In this document: one piece after another, positions 47,461 to 56,924 of the stretch | Layout: each line of letters opens with the position of its first letter | Position numbering within the stretch: position 1 is the stretch's first letter | Assembly: GCF_003130795.1 (NCBI RefSeq) | Contig: NZ_CP029357.1 | Span: 310,001-374,000 of the forward strand | DNA from: Azospirillum thermophilum | Lineage (GTDB): Bacteria; Pseudomonadota; Alphaproteobacteria; Azospirillales; Azospirillaceae | Length of the DNA: 64,000 bases | Direction: 5' to 3' | Made by a program: the position numbers and the translations under genes | Notes under the pieces: model-generated | Told to the model about the DNA's origin: nothing | Seen by the model: the letters and a program-made list of their open reading frames with translations, nothing else | Database searches by the model: none

Positions 47461-48153
47461 ATGAACTGGGAACTGATGCTCGACAGCATCCCGCGGCTGC
47501 TGGCGGCGACGCCCGTGACGCTGCAACTCGTCTCCGCCGCGCTGCTCTGCGGGGCGGTGGTGGCCTTCGCGACGGCGCTGCTGCGGCTGTCGGGCAACCG
47601 GGTGGCGGCGGGGGTGACCGGTGCCTATGTCTTCGTCTTCCGCGGCACGCCGCTGCTGGTGCAGATCTTCCTGATCTACTACGGGCTCGGCCAGTTCGAG
47701 GCGGTGCGGGAGAGCGTGCTGTGGCCGTTCCTGCGCGAGCCGATGTGGTGCGCGATCCTGGCGCTGACGCTGAACACCGGCGCCTACACCAGCGAGATCC
47801 TGCGCGGCGCCATCCTGTCGGTGCCGCACGGCCAGATCGAGGCGGCGCGGGCCTGCGGCATGTCGCGGGTGCTGGTGTTCCGCCGCATCGTCCTGCCGGT
47901 GGCGGTCCGCCAGATGCTGCCGGCCTACGGCAACGAGGTCATCCTGATGGTCAAGGCGAGCTCGCTGGCCAGCACCATCACCATGCTGGAGATCACCGGG
48001 CTGGCCCGCAAGATCATCTCGCAGACCTTCGCCGTCTTCGAGATCTTCATCGTCGCCGGCGCGCTCTACCTGCTGATCAACTTCCTCGCCTCCCGCCTCG
48101 TCAAATATGCCGAGGTCCGCAGCACGCCCCATCTCAGGGTGCGGACGGCGTAG
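47461..48153 (+). CDS. Amino-acid ABC transporter permease (HisM type), 230 aa
   Basis: Pairs with the HisQ-type permease. Shows YVFVFRGTPLLVQIFLIYYG, the EAA loop GQIEAARACGMSRVLVFRRI, and a C-terminal helix. Its 3' end overlaps the convergent GGDEF-EAL gene by 20 bases. Confidence 0.93.
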   Translation: MNWELMLDSIPRLLAATPVTLQLVSAALLCGAVVAFATALLRLSGNRVAAGVTGAYVFVFRGTPLLVQIFLIYYGLGQFEAVRESVLWPFLREPMWCAILALTLNTGAYTSEILRGAILSVPHGQIEAARACGMSRVLVFRRIVLPVAVRQMLPAYGNEVILMVKASSLASTITMLEITGLARKIISQTFAVFEIFIVAGALYLLINFLASRLVKYAEVRSTPHLRVRTA

Positions 48154-50404
48154 GGGCGGAGCCGTCGGCCGCGGCGGCGGATCCGGAGGCCGTCTGGCGG
48201 AAGTCGGCCAGGCGCTCCTCCGGGACCGGCGGGGCGAAGAGGTAGCCCTGCATCTGGTTGCAGCCGTTCTGCGCGAGGAAGTCGAGCTGCTCCCGCGTCT
48301 CCACCCCCTCCGCCGTGATGTCGAGCCCCATGGCGTGGCCGAGATTGATGATGGCGCGGAGCAGGGGGGCGGACTCGCTGCTCTTGCCGAGATGCTGGAC
48401 GAAGGACTGGTCGATCTTGATCTTGTCCACCCGGAAGCGCCGCAGATAGTTCAGGCTGGAGTTGCCGGTGCCGAAATCGTCGAGCGCGATGCGGAACCCG
48501 GCCTCGCGCAGGCGGCGCAGGGCGGTATGGCTGGCGACATTCTCCTCCAGCAGCACCTTCTCGGTGATCTCCAGCTCGATGCGCCGCGGGTCGACGCCGT
48601 AATGCTGGACGATGACCATGATGCGCTCGTAGAGGTCGTCGGTGCAGAACTGGCCGGGCGACAGGTTCACCGAGACCGGCACGTCCGGCAGATCCTTCAT
48701 CCGGCTGCAGGTGTAGTCGAGCACCCATTCGTCGAGCCGGACCGCGAGGCCGCATTCCTCGGCGACGGGCAGGAAGCGGCCGGGCGACATCATGCCGTGC
48801 TGCGGATGCTTCCAGCGCACCAGCGCCTCCAGCCCGGTCAGGGTGCCGCCGTCCTGCGACATCTGTGGCTGGAAATAGACGGTCAGCCCCTCCCTGGTGT
48901 CGAGCGCCTCGCGCAGCGCCATCTCCAGCATGGCACGCTCGCGCACCTGCTCGTTCATCTCGGCGGAGAAGAAGGAGTAGCGGTTGCGCCCCGCCATCTT
49001 CGCGCGGTAGAGCGCGATGTCCGCCCGGCGGAGCAGGTCCTCGCTGCCCAGCCAGTCCTGCGGACCGAAGGCGACGCCGATGCTGACGCCGACCAGCACC
49101 TGCATGCCGCCCCCCAGCGAGAAGGGACGGCGGCCGCTGTCGAGGATCGACTGGCAGAGCGTCTCCGCCGCCGCCGGATCGGCCGCGCCGAACTGGACCA
49201 CGGCGAACTCGTCCCCCCAGAGGCGGGCGATCAGGTCGCCGGGACCGACCAGGGCGGCGAGCCGGTCGGCGAACTGGCGGATCAGCTCGTCCCCCGCCTG
49301 ATGGCCCAGCGTGTCGTTGATCTGCTTGAAGCGGTCGAGATCGAGCAGCAGCAGGGCGAAGCGGTCGGCCGGCGCGACGGCGCCCGCCGGCCCGCCGGGC
49401 TGGATGCGCTCCAGCATGTCCATCAGCCGGGCCCGGTTGGGATGGCCGGTCAGCCCGTCGAAGAAGGCGAGGCGCGCCGCCTCCGCCTCGGTGGCGCGCA
49501 GGTCGTTGGCGGCAGTCCACAGGACGCGCAGCAGGACCAGCATGATCAGCAGCACGCCCGCCGTCTCGCCGAGATAGAGCGGCAGCAGCGTGCCGAGAAC
49601 GGCGGCCCCCGGCGCCTCGGGCCGCCAGACCAGATGGTCGATCACCTGCCCGTGGCGGTTGGTCAGCGGCAGCACCGTCTCCCCCGCCCCGGGGGCCGGT
49701 GGCCCGGCGAAGCGGGCGCCGTCCAGCAGATGCTCGGTGCGCAACTCCTCCAGGAAGCTGCCGTCGAGGTACCGCACACCGACCAGCAGCGTCTCCCGCC
49801 CCGGCGCGGGCGCCGGGACGCCGTCGGACAGCGGGACGATGCGCATCACCGCCACGGCCGCCGGCCGGCCGGCGATCCTGCGGAAATCGGAGACATGGAC
49901 ACCGCGGCCGGTCGCCTTGCGCGCCCGTCCGTCGGGCAGCACCACGCCGCGCGCCCTCACCTCCCCCGTCAAGTCCGCCAGGGCGGCGGCGAGGTCGGCG
50001 GCCCCGGCCGGATCGCCCCCCCGGCCATCCGCCATGGCGTAGACCGGGCGGTCCTGCGCATCGAGCACGGCAACCCGGTCGTGACCATACATGCGGGCGA
50101 GCCAGACGCCGACGTTGCGGTCCAGCCAGACGGCATCGAACCGGTCGGGGGAGGAGAAGGCGACGGCGTCGTCCCAGACCGCCACGACCTCCAGCTCATG
50201 CGCCAGGGCGGCGACGCTGGCGGCGATGGCGCGTTCCGCCATCCGGATCTGGCGGGCGACCGATGCCGCATCGCTGTTGTGGGCCGCCCAGGAGATGCCG
50301 TAGGCCATCAGCCCCAGCACGACCAGAGTTGCGGACAGCGTCGGGAAGACAACCTTTGCAGAAAAGCGCCACTTCCCAGTATAAGGCCGCGTGCGGGACA
50401 GCAT
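48134..50404 (-). CDS. Membrane GGDEF-EAL protein with degenerate cyclase motif, 756 aa
   Basis: Cyclic-di-GMP turnover protein. Helix 1 (about residues 15-38) and helix 2 (about 265-290) enclose a periplasmic CHASE4-like sensor. GGDEF is at about 305-475 and EAL at about 500-745. The cyclase signature reads RLWGDEF in place of RLGGDEF, and the inhibitory RxxD motif is missing (GPGD). The EAL domain keeps EALVRW, ELEITEKVLLEE, LDDFGTGNSSL, KIKIDQSF and GVETREQ, so phosphodiesterase activity is expected. A paralogue lies just upstream, 105 bases away. Confidence 0.94.
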   Translation of the reverse strand: MLSRTRPYTGKWRFSAKVVFPTLSATLVVLGLMAYGISWAAHNSDAASVARQIRMAERAIAASVAALAHELEVVAVWDDAVAFSSPDRFDAVWLDRNVGVWLARMYGHDRVAVLDAQDRPVYAMADGRGGDPAGAADLAAALADLTGEVRARGVVLPDGRARKATGRGVHVSDFRRIAGRPAAVAVMRIVPLSDGVPAPAPGRETLLVGVRYLDGSFLEELRTEHLLDGARFAGPPAPGAGETVLPLTNRHGQVIDHLVWRPEAPGAAVLGTLLPLYLGETAGVLLIMLVLLRVLWTAANDLRATEAEAARLAFFDGLTGHPNRARLMDMLERIQPGGPAGAVAPADRFALLLLDLDRFKQINDTLGHQAGDELIRQFADRLAALVGPGDLIARLWGDEFAVVQFGAADPAAAETLCQSILDSGRRPFSLGGGMQVLVGVSIGVAFGPQDWLGSEDLLRRADIALYRAKMAGRNRYSFFSAEMNEQVRERAMLEMALREALDTREGLTVYFQPQMSQDGGTLTGLEALVRWKHPQHGMMSPGRFLPVAEECGLAVRLDEWVLDYTCSRMKDLPDVPVSVNLSPGQFCTDDLYERIMVIVQHYGVDPRRIELEITEKVLLEENVASHTALRRLREAGFRIALDDFGTGNSSLNYLRRFRVDKIKIDQSFVQHLGKSSESAPLLRAIINLGHAMGLDITAEGVETREQLDFLAQNGCNQMQGYLFAPPVPEERLADFRQTASGSAAAADGSAPTPSAP

Positions 50405-50508
50405 GATGCGCCTGACCCCCGGATTCAGCTACCGGTGTTGCCGGTCCTCCATTGTAACGCGATAACCGAAACGATTAAGACCTTCCAGCTGCTCCCCCGG
50501 GTCCAGGT

Positions 50509-52803
50509 TTACCCTGATTCGACCGCGGGAAAGGCTGCCTCCATCGCCTGGCGCATCGTGGTCAGGCCGAGAGCCGTGAGGCCGGGTTCGGGCACGGGCG
50601 GGGAGAAGAGATAGCCCTGCATCTGGTCGCAGCCGAGCAGCGCCAGGTAGCGGAGCTGGTCCTCCGTCTCCACCCCCTCCGCCGTCACGTCGAGCCCCAT
50701 GGCCTGCCCCAGGGAGACGATCGCCCGGACGATGCACGACGCTTCCTGCGAGTGGTCGAGATGGCGGACGAAGGACTGGTCGATCTTGATCTTGTCCACC
50801 CGGAAGCGGCGGAGATAGCTGAGGCTGGAATAGCCGGTGCCGAAATCGTCGAGCGCGATGCGGAAGCCGGCCTCGCGCAGGCGGCGCAGGGCGCCGTGGC
50901 TGCTGGCATTGTCCTCCAGCAGCACCCGTTCGGTGATCTCCAGCTCGATCCGCGCGGGATCGACGCCATGGCGGCGGACGATGTCCGTCACCCGCTCGAA
51001 CAGGTCGCCGGTGTAGAACTGGGCCGGCGAGAGGTTGACCGCGACGGGGACCTCGGGGAGCCGCTCCATCACCTGGCAGGTGTGCTCCAGCACCCAGTCG
51101 TCGATCCTCACCGACAGCCCGCATTCGTCGGCGACGGAGAGGAACTGCGACGGCGGCAGCAGCCCGAGCATCGGATGCTGCCAGCGGACCAGCGCCTCCA
51201 GCCCGGTCACGCAGCGGCCGTCGCAGGACATCTGCGGCTGGTAATGGACGACCAGCCCCTCCCCCGTCTCCAACGCCCGGCGCAGGTCGACCTCCAGCCG
51301 GTTGCGGTTGCGGACCTCGTCGTCCATGTCGTCGGCGAAGAAGCAGAAGCGGTTGCGCCCCTGGGCCTTCGCCCGGTAGAGCGCGATGTCGGCCTTGCGC
51401 ATCAGGCCGATGCTGTCGAGCCCGGCCTCCGGCGCGGTGGCGATGCCGATGCTGACGCCGACCGACGCCTGCATGCCGCCGGCCAGCGAGAAGGGCCGGC
51501 ACACGCTGTCGAGGATGCGGCGGCACAGCGCCTCGGTGTCGCTTTGGCCGGTGATGCCGTGCTGGACGATGGCGAACTCGTCGCCGCCGAGCCGGGCCAC
51601 GAGGTCGCCGCGGCGCACCACGGTCGACAGGCGGTCGGCGAACTGCCGGATCAGCCCGTCGCCGGCCTGATGGCCGAGCGCGTCGTTGACCTGCTTGAAC
51701 CGGTCGAGGTCGAGCAGGAGAAGCGCGAACCGCTCCTGCGGCCCGTCGGGCGCCCGCGCCGCCCCGGCGAGCGACTGGTCCAGCATGTCCATCAACTGCG
51801 CGCGGTTGGGGTGGCCGGTCAGCATGTCGTGGTAGGCAAGGTGCTGGGCCTGCGCCTCGCTGGCGCGCAGTTCGCCGGCCGACCGCCAGAGCACGCGCAG
51901 CAGGACCAGCATGATCAGGATGAAGCAGGCGGATTCCAGCAGATAGAGCGGGATCAGATGGCCCAGGATCTGGGCGCCCGGCGCCTCCGGCCGCCAGATC
52001 AGATAGTCGGCCAGCACGCCGCGGCGGCCATGCAGCGGCAGCAGCCGCTCGCCCGGCCCGGCATCCGACGCCCCGCCGAAGCGGGCGCCGTCCAGCAGAT
52101 GCTCGGTCCGCAACTCCTCCTGGAAGCTGCCGTCGAGGAACCGCACGCCGAGCAGCAGCGCCTCCCGCCCCGGGAGCGCCGGCGGGAAGTCGCCGGCGTG
52201 CGGGACGATGCGCATGACGCCGACCACCGCCGGCCGGCCGGCCACCCGGCGCAGGTCCGCGACATGGATGCCGCGCCCGGTGGTCTTGGTGGCCCTGTGC
52301 GGCACCGCCTTGGGCCCGAGCGCCCGCAGGTCCGCCACCATGTCGGCGATGGAGTCGCGCACCTCGGCATAGCGGGTCGCGTCCACCTGGGCGCCGTCGG
52401 CCATTGCATAGACCGGCTCATCGCTCGCGTTCAGGACGAAAACCCGGTCATGGCCGAACATCTTGAAAAGCCATGTCCCGAGATTCTCGTCGATCCACTT
52501 GGAACTGAACTGGTCCTGCCCGGTATAGGCGACCGCTTCATTCCAGACCGCAACCACCTCAAGTTCGCGCGCCAAGGTGTCGATACTGGACCCGATGACG
52601 AGTTCCGCCATGCGGACTTGCCGGCCTATCGAAGCCTCGTCACTTTTCTTTGCCGCCCAGGAAATGCCGTAGGCCGTCAGGCCTAGTACCAGCAAAGTAG
52701 CAGCCATGATAGGCGCCACCACTTTCACTGAGAAACGCCATTCCCCCGCGCGCCTATACGCAGGAAGGTACTTCATCATGGGTCGCCAATGGGTGTGTTT
52801 CAT
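50509..52803 (-). CDS. Membrane GGDEF-EAL protein with intact motifs, 764 aa
   Basis: Paralogue of the gene at 48134 with the same layout: helix 1 near 25-45, CHASE4-like periplasmic domain, helix 2 near 270-300, GGDEF, EAL. Here the cyclase signature RLGGDEF and an I-site RRGD (RxxD) are both intact. The EAL catalytic residues are present (EALVRW, ELEITERVLLED, LDDFGTGYSS, KIKIDQSF, GVETEDQ). It could make or break c-di-GMP, or be a PDE whose GGDEF domain is regulatory. The start ATG 52803 gives a short cytoplasmic tail before helix 1. Confidence 0.95.
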   Translation of the reverse strand: MKHTHWRPMMKYLPAYRRAGEWRFSVKVVAPIMAATLLVLGLTAYGISWAAKKSDEASIGRQVRMAELVIGSSIDTLARELEVVAVWNEAVAYTGQDQFSSKWIDENLGTWLFKMFGHDRVFVLNASDEPVYAMADGAQVDATRYAEVRDSIADMVADLRALGPKAVPHRATKTTGRGIHVADLRRVAGRPAVVGVMRIVPHAGDFPPALPGREALLLGVRFLDGSFQEELRTEHLLDGARFGGASDAGPGERLLPLHGRRGVLADYLIWRPEAPGAQILGHLIPLYLLESACFILIMLVLLRVLWRSAGELRASEAQAQHLAYHDMLTGHPNRAQLMDMLDQSLAGAARAPDGPQERFALLLLDLDRFKQVNDALGHQAGDGLIRQFADRLSTVVRRGDLVARLGGDEFAIVQHGITGQSDTEALCRRILDSVCRPFSLAGGMQASVGVSIGIATAPEAGLDSIGLMRKADIALYRAKAQGRNRFCFFADDMDDEVRNRNRLEVDLRRALETGEGLVVHYQPQMSCDGRCVTGLEALVRWQHPMLGLLPPSQFLSVADECGLSVRIDDWVLEHTCQVMERLPEVPVAVNLSPAQFYTGDLFERVTDIVRRHGVDPARIELEITERVLLEDNASSHGALRRLREAGFRIALDDFGTGYSSLSYLRRFRVDKIKIDQSFVRHLDHSQEASCIVRAIVSLGQAMGLDVTAEGVETEDQLRYLALLGCDQMQGYLFSPPVPEPGLTALGLTTMRQAMEAAFPAVESG

Positions 52804-53081
52804 CCCTATTTCTGTCCGAATTTTGCCCCAGAAAAGTTAACATATTCCTGTCTGCGGATTTGTTCGCAGCCTTAACGGACACTCCGGCCCGATCGTGCAA
52901 ACATGCAACACATCCTGTGTCGGATATTTTTGCGCTCCACAAGACGGGCCGGCTGAGCTATCGTCCGCCGCAATCCGCGCCGTCGCGCTTGCCGGTGCGG
53001 GGACGACAAGAAAGCAGCCCGGCGGCAGATCGGCCGGGCGCGAACAGCCGTCCGGACGGCCCGTCACCAAGGACCTTCATC

Positions 53082-54374
53082 ATGACCGCCCTCGCAGCCT
53101 CCCGGCGCAAGGCCGCCATCGCCTTCATCCTCGTCACCGCGGCGCTGGACATCGTCGCCATGGGAATCGTCATCCCGGTGCTGCCCGCGCTGATCGAGGA
53201 GTTCGCCGGCTCCAACGCCGCGGCCGGTGCGATCAACGGCGCGCTGATCGCGCTGTGGGCGCTGATGCAGTTCTTCTCGTCGCCGGTCATCGGCTCGCTG
53301 TCCGACCGGTTCGGCCGCCGGCCGGTCATCCTGCTGTCCACCATCGGGCTGGCCGCCGACTATGTGCTGATGGCGCTGGCGCCGAGCCTCGCCTGGCTGG
53401 TGGCGGGGCGGGCGATCGCCGGCATCACCTCCTCCAGCTTCACCACCGTCTTCGCCTATATGGCCGACGTCACCCCGCCGGAGAAGCGGGCGAAGGCCTA
53501 CGGCCTGATCGGGGCGGCCTTCAGCGCCGGCTTCGTCGCCGGCCCGGTGCTGGGCGGGCTGCTGGGCGAGCTGTCGCCGCGGGCGCCCTTCTGGGCGGCG
53601 GCGGTGCTGAGCGGGCTCGCCTTCCTCTACGGGCTGGCCGTGCTGCCGGAGTCGCTGGCGCCGGAGAACCGCATGCGCTTCTCCTGGGCCAGGGCCAACC
53701 CGTTCGGCGCGCTGCGGCTGCTGCGCTCCCACCACGAGCTGTCGGGGCTGGCGGTGGTCAACTTCCTGCTGCACTTCTCGCACCACGTCTTCCCCGCGGT
53801 GTTCGTGCTCTATGCCGCACTGCGCTACGGCTGGGGGCCGCGCGAGGTCGGGCTGCTGCTGGCATTGGTCGGCGTGCTGGACATGCTGGTGCAGGGCCTG
53901 CTGGTCGGCCGGGTGGTGAAGCGGCTGGGCGACCGCGGCACGATGATCGTCGGGCTGTTCGGCGGCTCGATCGGCATCGCCTGCATGGGGCTGGCGCCGG
54001 ATGCCTGGAGCTTCACGCTGTCCATGCTGCCGAACGCGCTGTGGGGCCTCGCCATGCCGACGCTGCAGTCGCTGATGACGCAGCGGGTATCGGAGTCCGA
54101 GCAGGGCCAGCTCCAGGGCGCCAACATGAGCGTGGCGAGCATCGCCGGCATCCTGTCGCCGCTGTTCTTCGGCATGGTCTATTCCGCCTCGGTCGGCGAG
54201 GCGCCGATCCTGCCGCATCCCGGAGCGGCCTTCCTGATCGCGGCGCTGGTGCTGCTGGCGGCGGCCGGGCTGGGCTGGGTGGTCGCCCGGCGGGCGAAGC
54301 GTGAGGAGGTCCGCTCGCAGCAGGCGGCGGAGGACGCCGCCGCGACGGAGGGCCGGACGGCGACGGCACCCTGA
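53082..54374 (+). CDS. MFS transporter, TetA/TCR-like drug exporter, 430 aa
   Basis: Twelve-helix proton-driven exporter. It has the class signature GSLSDRFGRRPVILLS after helix 2, AGITSSSFTTVFAYMADVTPPEKRAKAYG between helices 4 and 5, and a C-terminal hydrophilic tail. This resembles the tetracycline resistance TetA group, but most chromosomal members of this type export other compounds. ATG 53082 follows AAGGA; the upstream open frame is not part of the protein. The 278 bases upstream, shared with the divergent GGDEF-EAL gene, contain no gene. Confidence 0.92.
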   Translation: MTALAASRRKAAIAFILVTAALDIVAMGIVIPVLPALIEEFAGSNAAAGAINGALIALWALMQFFSSPVIGSLSDRFGRRPVILLSTIGLAADYVLMALAPSLAWLVAGRAIAGITSSSFTTVFAYMADVTPPEKRAKAYGLIGAAFSAGFVAGPVLGGLLGELSPRAPFWAAAVLSGLAFLYGLAVLPESLAPENRMRFSWARANPFGALRLLRSHHELSGLAVVNFLLHFSHHVFPAVFVLYAALRYGWGPREVGLLLALVGVLDMLVQGLLVGRVVKRLGDRGTMIVGLFGGSIGIACMGLAPDAWSFTLSMLPNALWGLAMPTLQSLMTQRVSESEQGQLQGANMSVASIAGILSPLFFGMVYSASVGEAPILPHPGAAFLIAALVLLAAAGLGWVVARRAKREEVRSQQAAEDAAATEGRTATAP

Positions 54375-54421
54375 TCCGCCCGCCTCCCGCGACGGCGGCC
54401 GGGGCGGAGTTCCCGGCGGAC

Positions 54422-56026
54422 TCAGCCGAACCCGATCACCAGCCCTTCGTCGGGACGCAGCGCCACCGCCTCCCCCACCGCCTCGCCGGCGCGGTCGAGT
54501 CGGGTCGACAGGCGGATGCGCCCACCGGGCGGCTGGCCGGCGACGCTGCGCGGCTCGCCGCCGAAATTCAGCAGGACGCGGAGCCGGCGGCCGTCGTGGC
54601 TGCGCTCGTAGACCAGCACGTCCTGTTCCGCCGAAACGCCGTGACAGGCCCCGACAGACAGGGCCGGCTCCGCCCGGCGCAGCGCCAGCAGGGAGCGGTG
54701 CAGAGCCAGCATCGAGGCGGGATCGCCCTGCTGGGCCGCGACATTCACCTGCCCCCGGTCGGGACCGAAGGGCAGCCAGGGCGTGCCGGTGGTGAAGCCG
54801 CCGCCGGGGCCGCCATCCCAGGGGATCGGCGTGCGCACCGGGTCGCGGCCGAGGCCGAGGCCGGGCACGTTCTTCTCCCACGGGTCCTGGACGAGGTCCG
54901 GCGGGATCGGCACGTCGGTCATGCCGATCTCGTCCCCCTGGTAGAGGGTGGGGGTACCGCGCAGCGTCAGCAGCATCATCGCCGCCACCCGCGCCTGGGA
55001 CGGGCCGAGGCGGCTCGCCACGCGGGAACGGTCGTGGTTGCCCAGCACCCAGTTGGGCCAGCCGCCGGCAGGCAGCGCCGCTTCGTAGCTGCGGATGAGG
55101 GCGGCCACCGCCTGCGCCGTCCAGGGGGTGGAGAGCAGGTGGAAGTTGAAGGGGAGCTGGAAGCCCGACAGGTCGGCGCCGTAATAGGCCATCAGCCGGT
55201 CGATGGGCAGATAGGCCTCGCCGATCAGGAGCCGGTCGCCGTCATAGCCGTCCACCACGCGCCGCATCGCGGCGATGGCGTCGTGCACCTCCGGCTGGTC
55301 CATGGTGTGCAGCCGGATGACGCGGCGGGTCGGCGACATGCCCTCCCGCCAGGCCTGGTTGGGCGGGTTGTCGCGCAGCCGCTCGTCCTCGATCAGGTGG
55401 TGGATGGCATCGACACGGAAGCCGTCCACCCCGCGGTCGAGCCAGAAGCGCAGCACGCCGAGCATCGCCTCCCGGACCTCCGGGTTGCGCCAGTTCAGGT
55501 CCGGCTGCTCCTTCAGGTAGGCGTGGTAGTAATACTGGCCGGTGCGGGCATCCCATTCCCAGGCGCTGCCGCCGAACTCCGACAGCCAGTTGGTCGGCGG
55601 GCCGCCGTCCGGAGCGGGATCGCGCCAGATGTACCAGTCGCGCCGGGGATCCTCGCGCGAGGAGCGGCTGGCGCGGAACCAGGGGTGCCGGTCGGAGCTG
55701 TGGTTCGGCACATAGTCGAGGATGACCTTCAGCCCGCGGGCGTGGGCGCCCGCCACCAGCCGGTCGAAGTCCGCCATGCCGCCGAACAGCGGATGGATCC
55801 CGGTGTAGTCCTCCACGTCGTAGCCGAAGTCCGCCATCGGCGACGGGTAGACGGGCGACAGCCAGACGGCATCGACGCCGAGTTCCACCAGATGGTCGAG
55901 CCGCGCCAGGACCCCCGGCAGGTCGCCGACGCCGTCCCCGTTCGAATCCTGGAAGGAGCGCGGATAGACCTGATAGATCACCCCGCTCTGCCACCATGCA
56001 TGACCGGCCGGCATCGGCACCCCCAT
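54422..56026 (-). CDS. GH13 alpha-glucosidase / oligo-1,6-glucosidase, 534 aa
   Basis: Cytoplasmic alpha-glucosidase acting on short alpha-glucans, sucrose or trehalose. The family 13 conserved regions are present: DYVPNHSSDRHPWF, GFRVDAIHHLIED (nucleophile Asp about residue 200), LLIGEAYLP (acid/base Glu) and WVLGNHDRSR. The N-terminal VIYQVYPRSFQDSNGDGVGD is typical of the oligo-1,6-glucosidase group. It begins 12 bases after the SDR gene stop, so the two may be co-transcribed. Confidence 0.94.
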   Translation of the reverse strand: MGVPMPAGHAWWQSGVIYQVYPRSFQDSNGDGVGDLPGVLARLDHLVELGVDAVWLSPVYPSPMADFGYDVEDYTGIHPLFGGMADFDRLVAGAHARGLKVILDYVPNHSSDRHPWFRASRSSREDPRRDWYIWRDPAPDGGPPTNWLSEFGGSAWEWDARTGQYYYHAYLKEQPDLNWRNPEVREAMLGVLRFWLDRGVDGFRVDAIHHLIEDERLRDNPPNQAWREGMSPTRRVIRLHTMDQPEVHDAIAAMRRVVDGYDGDRLLIGEAYLPIDRLMAYYGADLSGFQLPFNFHLLSTPWTAQAVAALIRSYEAALPAGGWPNWVLGNHDRSRVASRLGPSQARVAAMMLLTLRGTPTLYQGDEIGMTDVPIPPDLVQDPWEKNVPGLGLGRDPVRTPIPWDGGPGGGFTTGTPWLPFGPDRGQVNVAAQQGDPASMLALHRSLLALRRAEPALSVGACHGVSAEQDVLVYERSHDGRRLRVLLNFGGEPRSVAGQPPGGRIRLSTRLDRAGEAVGEAVALRPDEGLVIGFG

Positions 56027-56038
56027 GACCAGAGCGGA

Positions 56039-56824
56039 TCAGCCGACCAGCAGGGATTCGGCCCCGTCGATCCACACCGGCGTGCCGGTGACGTGGCGGG
56101 CGCGGTCGGAGGCGAGGAACAGCGCCAGCTCCGCCACCTCGTGGCTGTCGCCGGGCCTGCCGTCGGTCAGGGGGATCTCGCCCTCCGGATACTCCACCGG
56201 CTCCCCGGCCTTCTCGGTGTTGCGGGTCTCGGTGTTGTCGGGGATGTCCGTCTCGATCCAGCCGGGGCAGATGGCGTTGACGCGGATGCGGTCCTTGGCC
56301 AATTCGACTGCCAGCATCTGGACCATCGCCACCTGCGCCGCCTTGGTGCAGGAATAGGCGGTGGCGCCGGCATTGCTGAAGATGCGGGTGCCGTTGACCG
56401 ACGCCGTCACCAGGACGGCGCCGCCGCCGGCCGCGCGCAGGTGCGGCACGGCATGGTGGAGCGTCAGGTAGGTGCCGCGCAGGTTGATGTTGATGGTGCG
56501 GTCCCACTCCTCCGGCGCCAGCTCGTCGATCGGCGCCCAGACGCCGTTGATGCCGGCATTGGCGAAGACGATGTCGAGCCGCCCGTACTCCCGGACCAGT
56601 TGGGCGATCGCCTGTTTCATCGCCGCGCTGTCGGCGATGTCCGCCACCAGGGGGATGGCCCGGCCGCCGGCGGCGGCGATCTCCTCCACCGTCTTGCGGA
56701 CCTCGGATTCCGTGCGGCTCAGCACGCCGATGGCGGCCCCCTCGCGGGCGAAGCGGACCGCCGCGGCCTTTCCGATGCCCGAGCCGGCGCCGGTGACGAG
56801 TGCGACCTTGCCCTTCAGTTCCAT
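56039..56824 (-). CDS. SDR-family oxidoreductase, 261 aa
   Basis: Short-chain dehydrogenase with the cofactor motif TGAGSGIGKAA at about residue 11, FANAG near 90, a catalytic Ser in VTASVNG, and Tyr/Lys in AYSCTKAAQ. The end reads TGTPVWIDGAESLL, a glucose-1-dehydrogenase-like C-terminus. It lies just upstream of the GH13 gene on the same strand, so a sugar or polyol role is plausible but not shown. Confidence 0.9.
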   Translation of the reverse strand: MELKGKVALVTGAGSGIGKAAAVRFAREGAAIGVLSRTESEVRKTVEEIAAAGGRAIPLVADIADSAAMKQAIAQLVREYGRLDIVFANAGINGVWAPIDELAPEEWDRTININLRGTYLTLHHAVPHLRAAGGGAVLVTASVNGTRIFSNAGATAYSCTKAAQVAMVQMLAVELAKDRIRVNAICPGWIETDIPDNTETRNTEKAGEPVEYPEGEIPLTDGRPGDSHEVAELALFLASDRARHVTGTPVWIDGAESLLVG

Positions 56825-56924
56825 GATCCGCTCCGCTGTTCCGCCCGGCCTGCTCCGGTGACGTCTCGTCTGCCAACCGGCGGCGCGCGGAGCGGTTCCC
56901 CCGCGGCACGGAACGGGGAAGGGG

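Noticed and set aside
53082..54374. Acquired tetracycline resistance gene
   Set aside because: The TCR-like signature is shared by many chromosomal exporters; no mobile element, tetR partner or compositional shift lies beside it.
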